Counted from the first letter of the stretch, positions 35,498 through 45,279 are shown. The stretch: 64,000 bases of DNA from an uncultured Chloroflexota bacterium (GCA_902786265.1 CADACE010000028.1:1-64000); one strand, 5' to 3'. The notes: a model not told the origin generated them from the letters alone. Program-made: numbers and translations.

Positions 35498-36430
35498 TTA
35501 CCGGTCCTTTATATTCATCATTTTTCCCAACTCCAAATCAAATGATTCGGGAATGAATGGTTTGATACCGCTTGCGGGAAAAAATGTAAACTCACCAAAC
35601 ATGATCTTTTTTCTGATTATATAAAAATCAACTCGTAAAAATGGGATGTCCTTCGAAAAAATTTCCGCAATTTCAAGCATTCGATCCAATTCGGCAGGCC
35701 TTTCTAATGGAGTAAGACATTGTCTCGCGTTGGGACGCCTGACATCAAGATGCTTCCAGCTTAAATCAAAAAAGTCCTCTGATAAACCTTCTTTCCCGAA
35801 ACGATCTTTACAGACTAAAATTATCTTCGGAACGCCATTAAAACAATGGATCTTATAATCTGTCAATCCATCCGATGATTCTTCCGCTATATATTCTTCA
35901 GCAATAACTCTTGGAGGAACATTTTTATAAGGCCATTCACGCCATTTCAAATAATAATTCGTTTTCAAGCATTTATCGATTTTATGCTTTGCAGTTTCAA
36001 TATCCAGTTTTTTTTTCTCTTTACAGATTACAATTCCGCCGGAATCATGTGTACATTTGAGGACAAACTTTTCCGGCAGTTTGCTAAATTCAATATCGTC
36101 GAAAGAATCCCATACACCCAGTGTCGGAATAATATACTCCTCCCCAATGATATCCCCAACATAGTTCTTTACTTCGTACTTATCCGCCATGGTTGTATAC
36201 AAAGGATTATGGTCATGAAGTTTGAGCCACTGCAGTTTTTCGTTGAACGTCTGCGGGGTTTCAAGATCCAGATCATAACCTGTTTTGGCATGGTACATCC
36301 GCTTCAGATATTCCTCGTCGGGCATAGTATCATAAAAGCCTCTTATCGCAAGCCAGAGAAATCTGTAATCAGGATCACTCATTAGACGAAATAATTTGGA
36401 AGGCATATTTGTTTTTATAAATTTTTGCAT
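35498..36430 (-). CDS. TupA-like ATP-grasp protein
   Basis: A 310-residue member of the TupA-like ATP-grasp family, often annotated as glycosyltransferase in capsule loci. Landmarks: TPQTFNEKLQWLKL, MADKYEVKNYV, EKFVLKCTHDSGG in the ATP-binding lobe, PRVIAEEYI, LTDYKIHCFNGVPK and FLRVDFYII with GEFTFFPASG near the end. Family members linked to teichuronopeptide synthesis attach amino acids such as glutamate to uronic-acid residues, which would suit this uronate-making locus. The substrate here is inferred. AAAGG precedes the ATG. Confidence 0.82.
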   Translation of the reverse strand: MQKFIKTNMPSKLFRLMSDPDYRFLWLAIRGFYDTMPDEEYLKRMYHAKTGYDLDLETPQTFNEKLQWLKLHDHNPLYTTMADKYEVKNYVGDIIGEEYIIPTLGVWDSFDDIEFSKLPEKFVLKCTHDSGGIVICKEKKKLDIETAKHKIDKCLKTNYYLKWREWPYKNVPPRVIAEEYIAEESSDGLTDYKIHCFNGVPKIILVCKDRFGKEGLSEDFFDLSWKHLDVRRPNARQCLTPLERPAELDRMLEIAEIFSKDIPFLRVDFYIIRKKIMFGEFTFFPASGIKPFIPESFDLELGKMMNIKDR

Positions 36431-36573
36431 ATACCTTTTTCTCTCAATTATTTTAGTATATTCCCGGTAATCATGTTCATATTGTTTTCTGTTTCGAATT
36501 TATTTTATTCCCCAAAATAAGGCTGATTTAATTTCAAAAATCATTCCGGAACAGATAGCTCTTTCGAATACAA

Positions 36574-37632
36574 TCACATTACATCAATCCATTGCTGGGC
36601 AATTTTTTCAATTGGATATTTCTCTCTTATTTTTTGACCATTGCTGCCAAGTGTCTCAGCGAACGCCGGATCACCGGCGACCCTGCACATTGCATCAGCC
36701 AAAGCATCCACATCTCCGACAGGAACAAGAATACCATTCACATTATTTTCAATCATTGCCCTTGCACCGCCCACAGGACAATCTGTACAAATCGTTGGTG
36801 TTCCGATTGCCAAAGCTTCCAACATTGAATTTGAGATTCCCTCATAATTAGAACTCATCACAAACATTGAAGCTCCAGCAATAATAGGAAATATATCATC
36901 ACAAAAATCGTAAAGTATTATTTTTTCAGATAATCCTAATTGATTTATGAGTTCTAATAAATCATCTTTTAATGGACCATTGCCATAAATTTCCAATGTA
37001 TAATTATCAAAATATTGGCAAAATTTTGCAAAAGACTTTATTAGCAAAGGGAAATTCTTTTGCAATCTTAATCTTCCTGTTGAGACAATTTTCTTTTCCC
37101 TTCTTATATTGTTGAATACCGGAATTGTATCATTTACAGGATTGGGAATTATTACACCTTTTTTTTGAACGTTTCTTGAAAAATACTCCTTTGCTTCTTC
37201 AGTTTGAAATATGCATACATCAGCAAAAGTAAAGCAAATATTACGAAATTTTCTATATAGCCGGGATTCCGGATAATGAGAAGGAGAATTTCTTTCAGAT
37301 ATTACAACTTTGTTCTTTATAAATAAAGACAGAATCGAAGCAAAACAGCCGGCAGGCAGATTCAATGCAACTACTGTTGCATCCTGATGATGAGCCAATA
37401 ATTTTCGCAGCCTTATCATCCTGCGAAATAATCTGAGAAATAATAAATTGGATTCATTTTGTCTGGGCAGAATTTCAACACTATTAAAACTATCATGAAT
37501 GATTAATCCGCGGGAAGTAATCTTACTTATCGTACAATCCCGCTTTTCCCATTCTTTGATTAGGAGATTTTCTATCCGATATACTCCTGATTGTGTGAAC
37601 TCAGATGAAACTAAGATAATATCTTTATTCAT
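36574..37632 (-). CDS. family 4 glycosyltransferase (GT-B fold)
   Basis: A 352-residue retaining transferase. The C-terminal Rossmann half is typical: VSTGRLRLQKNFPLLIKSF, a nucleotide-sugar segment LEIYGNGPLKDDL and the EX7E-type motif in SSNYEGISNSMLEALAIGTP. A C-terminal GILVPVGDVDALADAM completes the family pattern. The N-terminal part carries the acceptor domain. The final stretch is less AT-rich than the rest. It would add an internal sugar to the repeat unit. The spacing between its weak GAGG and the ATG is long (about 14 nt). Confidence 0.88.
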   Translation of the reverse strand: MNKDIILVSSEFTQSGVYRIENLLIKEWEKRDCTISKITSRGLIIHDSFNSVEILPRQNESNLLFLRLFRRMIRLRKLLAHHQDATVVALNLPAGCFASILSLFIKNKVVISERNSPSHYPESRLYRKFRNICFTFADVCIFQTEEAKEYFSRNVQKKGVIIPNPVNDTIPVFNNIRREKKIVSTGRLRLQKNFPLLIKSFAKFCQYFDNYTLEIYGNGPLKDDLLELINQLGLSEKIILYDFCDDIFPIIAGASMFVMSSNYEGISNSMLEALAIGTPTICTDCPVGGARAMIENNVNGILVPVGDVDALADAMCRVAGDPAFAETLGSNGQKIREKYPIEKIAQQWIDVM

Positions 37633-37708
37633 AATATAAACTTAAACCTCAGAAAACACAATAAAATACTGGTCTTAAAAAATAATAAAGTATTAATAAT
37701 AAAAGATT

Positions 37709-38719
37709 TTAAAATTCCATCTTTTCAAATTTTGATTTTTTAAAAAGAATATTTTCAAATGCTAATTTGAAACGATCCACAGATTTTTGAAAATCAAATT
37801 CTGTTATTGTATCGTTGATACAAATGACTTTTCCTTTTTGATTTTCAATATAGTCCAGTGCTGCAAGTTCTTTGTCAGGAATGTTAAAATATTTTCCAAA
37901 TTTTGAATTTCTGGGTTCAAAATTTCCACTGCAAAGATTCCAGTATCGCATTACCCAATGATTAACATCATTATATTGTCTGAATTTATTGAAACATGTT
38001 CGATCAAGTTCAAAAAATTCTTTTTCCCAAACAACGTCAAATGTACTTTTTAAATGAGCTTGGGAAAGGTGTGGATTTAAAAATCCGGGAAAACCATTCC
38101 ATTGAGAACAAAGGAATGTACGAATTAAACCACTTCTATATTTCAAATTATAAATTTTAAAAATATTTTTTTTGAAAATTTTTTTCTTATCAAAATATTT
38201 ATTGATAATTCTTGTATTATTCACAATAGTATGAGGAATTATTGGCATATCTGGTTTAGGCACTATAGGATTTAGCACAAACTGATCTACCGGTTTTCCA
38301 TTCAGAAAAAAATCTTCCGGAACAGTCTTTCTTATCAAAAAAACATCATCATTAAACAAGACAAAATGTTCTGAAAGCTGGTCTATTCTGTGAAGATTCA
38401 ATTCAATAGTATTGGAATTGAAAGTAGGCAGATATTTTTCAGGAACAAAATCTATGTGATTAATTATTTTTAATTTTGGATGATTTGTATTAAGCCATTT
38501 TGGCAGATGTCCCCAAGTGATAAAAAAAATATTATTGACCCAGGGAGCGAATTTTTCAACTCCTCTAAACCAATATTGGAGATTATCCCAATCGCGATAG
38601 CGGCTCACAGAAGATGTGACAGTCACATCAACTTTAGTTTCTGAATAATTATTCTTTTCCTTAAGCCATGCAGGATCGGAACCATCGACCCAGAGAATAA
38701 CAAAATCTATTTTATCCAC
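37709..38719 (-). CDS. Stealth family hexose-phosphate transferase
   Basis: A 336-residue protein with the Stealth CR1 motif DFVILWVDGSDPAW at residues 4-17, CR2 (YRDWDNLQYWFRGVEKFAPW, FFITWGHLPKWL), CR3 around HLRI-type LNLHRIDQLSEHFVLFNDDV, and a CR4-like C-terminus with VICINDT. Stealth enzymes transfer a sugar 1-phosphate, so the polysaccharide may contain phosphodiester links. The start is a GTG with AAGGA 8 nt upstream. It lies between two ATP-grasp or transferase genes in the same operon. Confidence 0.87.
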   Translation of the reverse strand: MDKIDFVILWVDGSDPAWLKEKNNYSETKVDVTVTSSVSRYRDWDNLQYWFRGVEKFAPWVNNIFFITWGHLPKWLNTNHPKLKIINHIDFVPEKYLPTFNSNTIELNLHRIDQLSEHFVLFNDDVFLIRKTVPEDFFLNGKPVDQFVLNPIVPKPDMPIIPHTIVNNTRIINKYFDKKKIFKKNIFKIYNLKYRSGLIRTFLCSQWNGFPGFLNPHLSQAHLKSTFDVVWEKEFFELDRTCFNKFRQYNDVNHWVMRYWNLCSGNFEPRNSKFGKYFNIPDKELAALDYIENQKGKVICINDTITEFDFQKSVDRFKLAFENILFKKSKFEKMEF

Positions 38720-38730
38720 AAAGTTTATCC

Positions 38731-39909
38731 TTAAAATGATATATTCCTATCTGCAATATATTGATCTATTTCAGACTTACAGCCACACTCGTACACAATT
38801 TGTGACAGAAATTGTCCTGCTGCATTACCTTCAACCAAAATCCAACCATTAGATGAATAAACCAAATCCCATCCTACATAACCGACTTTCGGGATCTGAG
38901 CAGCCAGTTCTTTTGCTAATGAAACGCATTTATTCCATTCCGGCAGTTGAAATCCAAGAAATTTGATGCCTGAATCCGGATGCTCAATGTATTGATGCAG
39001 ATATTCATCCCAACCATTACTATTTAAAATACCTGTTTTTCTGTCTATTCCAATAAATATTCCACCTGAACCGCCATTGTCTACAACAGAGCCATTTCGG
39101 CCAGTTCTTAAAAAACTCGGACCAATAACAATTCCATTTTTTGTATTGAAAGTTGTAATCCTGACGGTATTTATGGATGTTTCATTGAACTTTTTCAATA
39201 TATCAGGTTGAGTGATTCTTTCCTCAATAACGCATTTACCTCTTCTCAAAATGCTGTCAAATTGTTGCTGAAGATGTTCTTTCTCAGACTTTTCAATCCA
39301 TACACCTTTTCCACAAGATGAATTGACTTGTTTGATAACTAAATCGTTATGCGTTTTTGCGAATTCAACAAATTGTTCAAAATCCGAATTATTTTCGACA
39401 CAAATTACATCCCGCTTAAAATATTTACAAAATTTTTCATATGTTACAAATTTATCGAACAGATATAGCAAATCTTTGAAATCACTCATGATATATTGTA
39501 ATTCATAACGCATGAGATCAGTAACATAAGTCTTTTTATCTTCAGGAGTTCGCTCTTTCAATCTATAATACTCATATTCATCAGGAGAAAAGCCATATGC
39601 TAGACAATTAAAAAGCATTTGGATTTGATTCTCATAAAATTCTTCAGCGGAATATCTGATTTCTGCTTTTTGTAAATAATTTTCATATATTTTTTTTAAT
39701 TCTGTGGTTTGTCTTGGTCGCTTTTGTTCAAATTCACAAACAATATACGGAATCAAAGAAGCATCAGTTTCTGCTTTTTTGATATATGAGTCCGGAATCA
39801 ACTTTTTTCTTAATTGCCTTAATTTCAATTTTGAAATTTGATCATGAAGCCATTGGTTTTCTGGCATATTGGTCCGAATAAAATAAACTAATCTCCTGTT
39901 CATAATCAT
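38731..39909 (-). CDS. sugar-transfer-associated ATP-grasp protein
   Basis: A 392-residue protein of the ATP-grasp family found with exopolysaccharide loci. The C-terminal ATP-grasp shows LVIKQVNSSCGKGVWI, CVIEERITQPDILKKF, SINTVRITTFN, VVDNGGSGGIFIGID and GWDLVYSSNGWILVEGNAAGQF. The N-terminal 140 residues are helical and lineage-specific. It should ligate a carboxylate to an amine or similar using ATP, presumably modifying a sugar or an amino-acid substituent; no substrate is known to me. AGAGG lies 8 nt before the ATG. Confidence 0.8.
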   Translation of the reverse strand: MIMNRRLVYFIRTNMPENQWLHDQISKLKLRQLRKKLIPDSYIKKAETDASLIPYIVCEFEQKRPRQTTELKKIYENYLQKAEIRYSAEEFYENQIQMLFNCLAYGFSPDEYEYYRLKERTPEDKKTYVTDLMRYELQYIMSDFKDLLYLFDKFVTYEKFCKYFKRDVICVENNSDFEQFVEFAKTHNDLVIKQVNSSCGKGVWIEKSEKEHLQQQFDSILRRGKCVIEERITQPDILKKFNETSINTVRITTFNTKNGIVIGPSFLRTGRNGSVVDNGGSGGIFIGIDRKTGILNSNGWDEYLHQYIEHPDSGIKFLGFQLPEWNKCVSLAKELAAQIPKVGYVGWDLVYSSNGWILVEGNAAGQFLSQIVYECGCKSEIDQYIADRNISF

Positions 39910-39925
39910 TTTTCGTTCCTCTAAT

Positions 39926-40825
39926 TTATCTTGTTATTATTTTTTGTTTAGAATCAAAAATCCATTGAAGAGTAGCAGATAATGGATATGTTGAACTCCA
40001 TTGAAATGTTTCCATGAATTTTCTACATACGATAGAAGAATTAAATACTTTTTCGTTGGTTTCAGTAGAAAAGAAAAGAGGTTTTTCAAAATAAGTATTA
40101 TATATAACACATATTTCTTCCATAATTTCATACAGATTATAAGAATTGTTTGTACCAAGATTATATATTTCATCCCATTGAAATGGATTATTTTCACACA
40201 TTTTCACAATTGCATCTGCGGCATCACGAACATCAAGAAATCCGTAATGTTGGTTACCTGTCATAATATGCAAAACATTTCCGGAAAGAGCCTGATCTAT
40301 CAGTTTGTTCGTGATACGTTGATCAAATCCGACACCAATCAAACTTGCCAAACGCAGGTTCGTATGCGGAATATCGGCACATATTATGTTCGTCAAAAGT
40401 TCTGATGCATATTTTCCCACCGCATATTTCGATTCCAAATTCAACGATGTTTCTTCAGTTGCCGGTTCGGTTCTTTGCTGACTGTAAACACTTTGGGATG
40501 AAATGTTAATAACCGCACCGACACCACCATCCGCTGCAGCTTTTAGAAGCCCGGCAATAAAATGCAATCCTTCCGCCATTTTGGTCCCATCCTCATTTCG
40601 GGGAAAGGCACAATTCACAAGTACATCAACTTCTCTATAGGACAATGAAGAATATTCTTCAGAAGAAACAATTGAAAGGCGATCATTAAATGATGGAAAC
40701 AAAGCATGCAGCTTTTCGGCTTGCGAAGTAAGCGCAATAACCCTGTGTTCTGTCATATTTAATAAATCTTCAATTAAATGCCTTCCTAAAAATCCGGAAG
40801 CACCTGTTATCATAACGGTTTTCAC
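39926..40825 (-). CDS. NAD(P)-dependent sugar epimerase/dehydratase (extended SDR)
   Basis: A 299-residue SDR protein with the cofactor motif TGASGFLGRHLIEDLL at 7-22, a serine block VINISSQSVYSQQ and the Y-x-x-x-K pair in KYAVGKYASE. After that LRLASLIGVG and FLDVRDAADAI follow, as in NDP-sugar epimerases and reductases. It probably makes or reduces one of the nucleotide sugars; substrate unresolved. The start is GTG with AAAGG 10 nt upstream. It sits 14 bp downstream of an ATP-grasp gene. Confidence 0.82.
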   Translation of the reverse strand: MKTVMITGASGFLGRHLIEDLLNMTEHRVIALTSQAEKLHALFPSFNDRLSIVSSEEYSSLSYREVDVLVNCAFPRNEDGTKMAEGLHFIAGLLKAAADGGVGAVINISSQSVYSQQRTEPATEETSLNLESKYAVGKYASELLTNIICADIPHTNLRLASLIGVGFDQRITNKLIDQALSGNVLHIMTGNQHYGFLDVRDAADAIVKMCENNPFQWDEIYNLGTNNSYNLYEIMEEICVIYNTYFEKPLFFSTETNEKVFNSSIVCRKFMETFQWSSTYPLSATLQWIFDSKQKIITR

Positions 40826-40839
40826 AAAAGCATTACCTT

Positions 40840-42138
40840 TTATTTCAAATCCAAAATACGTGCTGGATCAATCCTTACAACCATTTTATTTTCTTCAATA
40901 TCATATACATTGATATGCTCATTAATATAAGAAATATCTTTTACCATTTCTTTCCTGTTTTCGCAGATCATAATGAAACGCAGCATCAACTGACGCAAAG
41001 TATTACCGTCCGGAGTTATGGTTCCGACAGGATAGCGATTTTCAAATTGTATAATGGAAGGAACTTTCAATATAGTCTCTTCCAAGCCTTCGATTCGTCC
41101 AACTTCACCGCCTACTGTCGCAAAAGATATAATGCCGGCAGTTTTTCCATAAAGTTCAGGAGACTCTTTTTTCAAATCATAATCACTGGATCCGGTAAGA
41201 ATAAAATCCACAAGCATATGAATATGATTCTGGCCTGTAATTCTTTCAAGAAAACGGCAGGGACACTCCGCGGCGCTTCGGAGTCCTGCCTCAAAAATTG
41301 AAAAAGAATCTTTTTCCGGGTTATAAAATCCCTGCGCGAACAGGATCCCGTATTCAATTCCCAAACTCTCACATAATTTGATCATCTGCGGATCAACTTC
41401 TGATTTATATTTATCGAGAAACAGCGAAGGATAAACTCTGGCTAACGGAATAGTTGTAACATTGCCTTCATGAATCTTGACCGGATACCGGTTATCGATA
41501 CAGGACAAAGCTGCTTTCCCCTTGCAAATCGTATAATGAACCGTAAATTCATATCCGATAACATATTCTTCGATGATAATATGATGAGACTTTGAAAGTT
41601 TTTCAGCTTCAGAAATCGCTGTTTTACATTGAGAACTGTCATAACAAAAAGCAACACCGGTTGATGCTGAACAGTCGACCGGTTTTACAACAACCGGATA
41701 ATTATAATTTTCAAATTCTTTCTCGTTTAACTCAATAGCTGAACCGGAAAAAAAATTTTTGGGACAGGGAACGTTCCACATTTCACAGAGACTGCGAAAT
41801 TTATCTTTTTTTTCTATTTGTTCCCATTGCTCAATATCGCAGTAAAAACGCAGCCCCAACTCTTTACTCAATCTCATTGAGGAAAGGAGATTGAACTCAT
41901 GAATACCGCTAAAAATACCATCTACTTTTTTTTCTAAGCAATATTTCTTCAGTATATCAATATCCGCGGTGCTTATATCAGCATATTCATCCGCATGTTG
42001 TTTAGCTTCTGACCTTTCCGGCGGATAATAATCGGTAACAATAACATGAGCTCCGTTTGCCCGTGCGTAATCAACAATTTGCGGAGCATAAATATTCGTA
42101 CCTAAAACGAGCAGTGTTTTTCCGCTGAACTTAGCCAT
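40840..42138 (-). CDS. ATP-grasp carboxylate-amine ligase-like protein
   Basis: A 432-residue enzyme with the pre-ATP-grasp Rossmann part (TLLVLGTNIYAPQIVDYARANG), then YPVVVKPVDCSASTGVAF, IIIEEYVIGYEFTVHYTI and a late SIFEAGLRSAAE metal-binding-like segment. It resembles biotin-carboxylase/carbamoyl-phosphate-synthase-type ligases in nucleotide-sugar and surface-glycan clusters. It probably forms an amide on an amino sugar or an acyl-phosphate intermediate. Its first 8 bases overlap the end of the sugar transferase gene, so translation is likely coupled. Confidence 0.8.
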   Translation of the reverse strand: MAKFSGKTLLVLGTNIYAPQIVDYARANGAHVIVTDYYPPERSEAKQHADEYADISTADIDILKKYCLEKKVDGIFSGIHEFNLLSSMRLSKELGLRFYCDIEQWEQIEKKDKFRSLCEMWNVPCPKNFFSGSAIELNEKEFENYNYPVVVKPVDCSASTGVAFCYDSSQCKTAISEAEKLSKSHHIIIEEYVIGYEFTVHYTICKGKAALSCIDNRYPVKIHEGNVTTIPLARVYPSLFLDKYKSEVDPQMIKLCESLGIEYGILFAQGFYNPEKDSFSIFEAGLRSAAECPCRFLERITGQNHIHMLVDFILTGSSDYDLKKESPELYGKTAGIISFATVGGEVGRIEGLEETILKVPSIIQFENRYPVGTITPDGNTLRQLMLRFIMICENRKEMVKDISYINEHINVYDIEENKMVVRIDPARILDLK

Positions 42139-42943
42139 TATTTTCCTTACTTATAATAAAATGCTTTTCACATTCATCTATATAGCATTGAGGAACATCA
42201 TCCAATGTGATTGCTTCACCACTTTCAGAATAACCGAAAAAAGTGCCCCGGCTTGTATTAGCCCGTGCTGCATTGCTTTTTCTGTCTAAAGTAAAGCGAA
42301 GCAACATCCACAACATTTTAATATCCGTCAAAAAACTTACATTTTCAACATACCAGATATCATTTTCAAACTGTTCCTGCCAGGTCCATACATGCCCATA
42401 ATTTTTCCGCGGAGGACATTCCAACCCGGGACGGACAGCCATTCGCATTTTATGACGCTTGTTATACCTGCCGTAATATTCAGGAACAAGGGGACGAGGA
42501 CCGATAATGGACATATCGCCTTTCAAAATTGACCAAAAATTCAACAATTCGTCAAGCGATGTTTTACGCATAAGCCTTCCGAATTTTGTGATCCGCTGCG
42601 ATGGCGGAAGTAATTCACCTCTGGAATCCCGGGTATTTTTCATGTTGCGGAATTTCACAATATGAATGATTTTTCCATTCTGTCCCAAACGCTCCTGGTG
42701 AAACAAAAGCGGCATCCCCACATCAAGAAACGTACCAATTGCAATAAACAAATTAATTGGGACGGTAAAAAGTAAAGCCACCGCAGATATTACAACATCA
42801 AGGATCCTTTTCCCGTTCTCAGAATAAAATGTTTTTTTGGGATATACTTCATCCAAATGGCTGTTGATATCAGGAAGTCTGTCTTCTGCAAGACGATCTG
42901 CAACATACCAACGCATTTGTTTTGTCAAGTCTGATCGTTCCAA
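42131..42943 (-). CDS. priming sugar transferase (undecaprenyl-phosphate phosphoglycosyltransferase)
   Basis: A 270-residue monotopic phosphoglycosyltransferase (bacterial sugar transferase family). It has a short N-terminal part, the single re-entrant helix RILDVVISAVALLFTVPINL, then LFHQERLGQNGKIIHIVKFRNM, KTSLDELLNFWSILKGDMS and IGPRPLVPEYY with the family Asp-Glu pair. It transfers a sugar phosphate from a UDP-sugar to undecaprenyl phosphate, the first step of repeat-unit synthesis. A C-terminal extension of about 60 residues goes beyond the core. The start appears to be TTG at 42943; the next in-frame ATG lacks a ribosome-binding site. Confidence 0.88.
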   Translation of the reverse strand: MERSDLTKQMRWYVADRLAEDRLPDINSHLDEVYPKKTFYSENGKRILDVVISAVALLFTVPINLFIAIGTFLDVGMPLLFHQERLGQNGKIIHIVKFRNMKNTRDSRGELLPPSQRITKFGRLMRKTSLDELLNFWSILKGDMSIIGPRPLVPEYYGRYNKRHKMRMAVRPGLECPPRKNYGHVWTWQEQFENDIWYVENVSFLTDIKMLWMLLRFTLDRKSNAARANTSRGTFFGYSESGEAITLDDVPQCYIDECEKHFIISKENNG

Positions 42944-42972
42944 TGTTATCTTCTCTTTATATTGTCTTTTCT

Positions 42973-44157
42973 TTATTTGTTTTCAATTATATTTACATGA
43001 ATATGCTGATTTATATTATCAATGAAATCATGCATCACTTTTTGATTTTGAAATTTGAAAAAAACTATTCCTATAGCATCAGATGCATTATTGAAATAAT
43101 GAACAGGATCACCCGTTTTTTTATATATATTCTTACGAACAATAAATGGCTCAATTTCCGGACTGAACCAAACATTTAAAAATTCTCCATCCTTATCCGT
43201 ATGCAGATTATGTGTAGCATAACAATATTCATTTTGTGCTAAATTATCCCCCATAGCCGCGCGAATCGTCATTTCAATGATATCAATATTGAAAATATAT
43301 CCCAACAAATCCGGTATCATATTTCCGCCATTTCTGGGACCAATATCGATCAGCCAGCATCGATGGTTTCTATCAATAACAAGTTCAACATTCATAGCAC
43401 CTGTTTGAAACCCTGATCTGGTAACCATTTGCTGAAGTGTCAGTTTCGCAAGCAGTTCATCATCCATAGAAAGATTCAGCGGATAACTTTTCCCTACAGG
43501 TACAAGCGGATTTACAGTATCATCTCTGTGACAATTCAAAAGACCCCATAGTGTTACTTTTCCGTCAATAACGAAAATATCACCACCAATCAAATAAGGG
43601 TGGGATTTTTCAATGAACTCTTCTATTATGACACGATGCGACCGGGTATAGGAAAAAGCAAATTCAACAGCTGCTGTTAACTCTGATAAATCATAAATTA
43701 CAGTTACGCCTTTACTGCCACTCGAATCAACAGGTTTCACGATAACCGGAAGACTCATTTCGGATATATCTATTGAATCATCATCTGAAAAGCCTTTGGA
43801 TTTAGGTACATTAAAACCATTTTCAGCCAAAAATTTTCGAAAAAGATCTTTATGACAAAATGTATTTACCGTCTTGTAAGGATTCCCGGGTAACACCATC
43901 TTTTCCGCAACATAAGCCGCAGTTGGAGCCGCAGGATCGGATGCATATGCAACGATGCCATCAATTTTTTCATTGATGGCTACCTGTAAAACTGCATCTT
44001 TATCGGTTGTACTAACCTGATAAAAAACATCAGCAAAAAATTGCCCGGGATTATCCGGCAGATAATCACATAAAACTGTAAAATAGCCGAGACGTTTCGC
44101 AGTTTCAATTGCGACAACCTGCTGTGCAGACCCTCCCAATAATAAAATTTTTTTCAC
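42973..44157 (-). CDS. ATP-grasp ligase, second carboxylate-amine ligase-like protein
   Basis: A 394-residue ATP-grasp protein. N-terminal KKILLLGGSAQQVVAIETAK, then VIVKPVDSSGSKGVTVIYDL, RVIIEEFIEKSHPYLIGGDI, GAMNVELVIDRNHRCWLIDIGPRNGG with the usual E and N metal ligands. It differs from the neighbour at 40840-42138 and is not a simple duplicate. With an aminotransferase directly upstream it may couple a carboxylic acid to an amino sugar. Start GTG with AAGGTGA 9 nt upstream, immediately after the aminotransferase stop. Confidence 0.82.
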   Translation of the reverse strand: MKKILLLGGSAQQVVAIETAKRLGYFTVLCDYLPDNPGQFFADVFYQVSTTDKDAVLQVAINEKIDGIVAYASDPAAPTAAYVAEKMVLPGNPYKTVNTFCHKDLFRKFLAENGFNVPKSKGFSDDDSIDISEMSLPVIVKPVDSSGSKGVTVIYDLSELTAAVEFAFSYTRSHRVIIEEFIEKSHPYLIGGDIFVIDGKVTLWGLLNCHRDDTVNPLVPVGKSYPLNLSMDDELLAKLTLQQMVTRSGFQTGAMNVELVIDRNHRCWLIDIGPRNGGNMIPDLLGYIFNIDIIEMTIRAAMGDNLAQNEYCYATHNLHTDKDGEFLNVWFSPEIEPFIVRKNIYKKTGDPVHYFNNASDAIGIVFFKFQNQKVMHDFIDNINQHIHVNIIENK

Positions 44158-44163
44158 TTAAAT

Positions 44164-45279
44164 TCATTCACCTTGTAATACGATATCACATATCTCATCT
44201 ACAATATGTTGTGTAAGATCGGAAAACATGGGAAGTGTGAGAACATTTTGAGAAACTTCCCGGGCTACGGGGAGATCAGCAGCGCCGTACTGCTCCACAT
44301 AACAGTTCGCCGTATTGGTCAGCGGGTAGAAGTATTTGCGGGCATAAATGCCGTGTTCCGCTAAACGCTCCTTGATAACATCGCGGTTGAATCGCACCCC
44401 GTCAAAGACAACGGGGAAGTAGATGCAGTTCCATTCCGTATCCCCGTCCGGACGGGGCAGATGGATGCCCTCGATATTTCCAAGCCGCTCGCAGTAGCGG
44501 GCGTCGGCAGCTCTGCGCAGGGCGATCATCTCATCCAGATGGCGCAGATTGCAGACCCCCATGGCAGCGGCGAACTCATTCATCTTGGCATTCGGGCCGA
44601 CATATGATATATCATCCTCAGTGACGTTGCCGAAATTGCTGATCTGCCGGATGCGGCGCAGCTCCGCGGCATGCTCCGGTTTGCAGGTGACCAGCCCGCC
44701 CTCGATGGTGTGAAACACCTTGGTCGCGTGGCAGGAGAACATAGAATAATCCCCGAAATTCCCGATCCCCACACCTTTGTATTTCACATTAAAAGCGTGT
44801 GCCGCGTCATAGACCACAACCAGCCCATGACGCTCTGCGATTTGCTCGATCCGTTCCACATCACAGGGGAAGCCATAGACATGGGTGGCGACGATAGCTG
44901 CCGTTTTCTCCGTGATCGCTTCCTCGATCCGATCGGGATCCAGCGTATAATGAACCGGTTCGATATCCGCAAAGACCGGAATCAACCCATTGCGGGTAAT
45001 GGCATGAGTCGTGGAGATGTGCGTATACGGTGTCGTGATAACTTCCGCACCGCGAGGCAGAGAAAGGCTTTGGATCAAAACTTCCAGTGCCATATGTCCG
45101 TTGACAAAAGTGCAAATATCCGCAACACCCAGTCTTTCTTTCAATTCCGCTTCCAGTTTTTGCGCAATTGCGCCATGATTGGAAAGCCAGCGGCTCTCCC
45201 AAAGCGGTTTGATTTCCTCTACATATTCCTCCAGCGGAGGCATGGAAGACCGTGTCACATTGATTTTGAACTCATCCAT
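44164..45279 (-). CDS. DegT/DnrJ/EryC1/StrS family PLP-dependent sugar aminotransferase
   Basis: A 371-residue aminotransferase making an amino sugar from a keto-NDP-sugar. It has FVNGHMALEVLIQSL (phosphate-binding), ITTPYTHISTTHAI, VVVYDAAHAFNVKYKG with the Asp that pairs with PLP nitrogen, the Schiff-base lysine K187 in FSCHATKVFH, and ISNFGN afterwards. Most of the gene has the balanced base composition of the housekeeping regions, while its last 100 bp or so turn AT-rich like the rest of the capsule locus. This suggests a recombination joint. It is the first biosynthetic gene after loaP. Confidence 0.9.
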   Translation of the reverse strand: MDEFKINVTRSSMPPLEEYVEEIKPLWESRWLSNHGAIAQKLEAELKERLGVADICTFVNGHMALEVLIQSLSLPRGAEVITTPYTHISTTHAITRNGLIPVFADIEPVHYTLDPDRIEEAITEKTAAIVATHVYGFPCDVERIEQIAERHGLVVVYDAAHAFNVKYKGVGIGNFGDYSMFSCHATKVFHTIEGGLVTCKPEHAAELRRIRQISNFGNVTEDDISYVGPNAKMNEFAAAMGVCNLRHLDEMIALRRAADARYCERLGNIEGIHLPRPDGDTEWNCIYFPVVFDGVRFNRDVIKERLAEHGIYARKYFYPLTNTANCYVEQYGAADLPVAREVSQNVLTLPMFSDLTQHIVDEICDIVLQGE

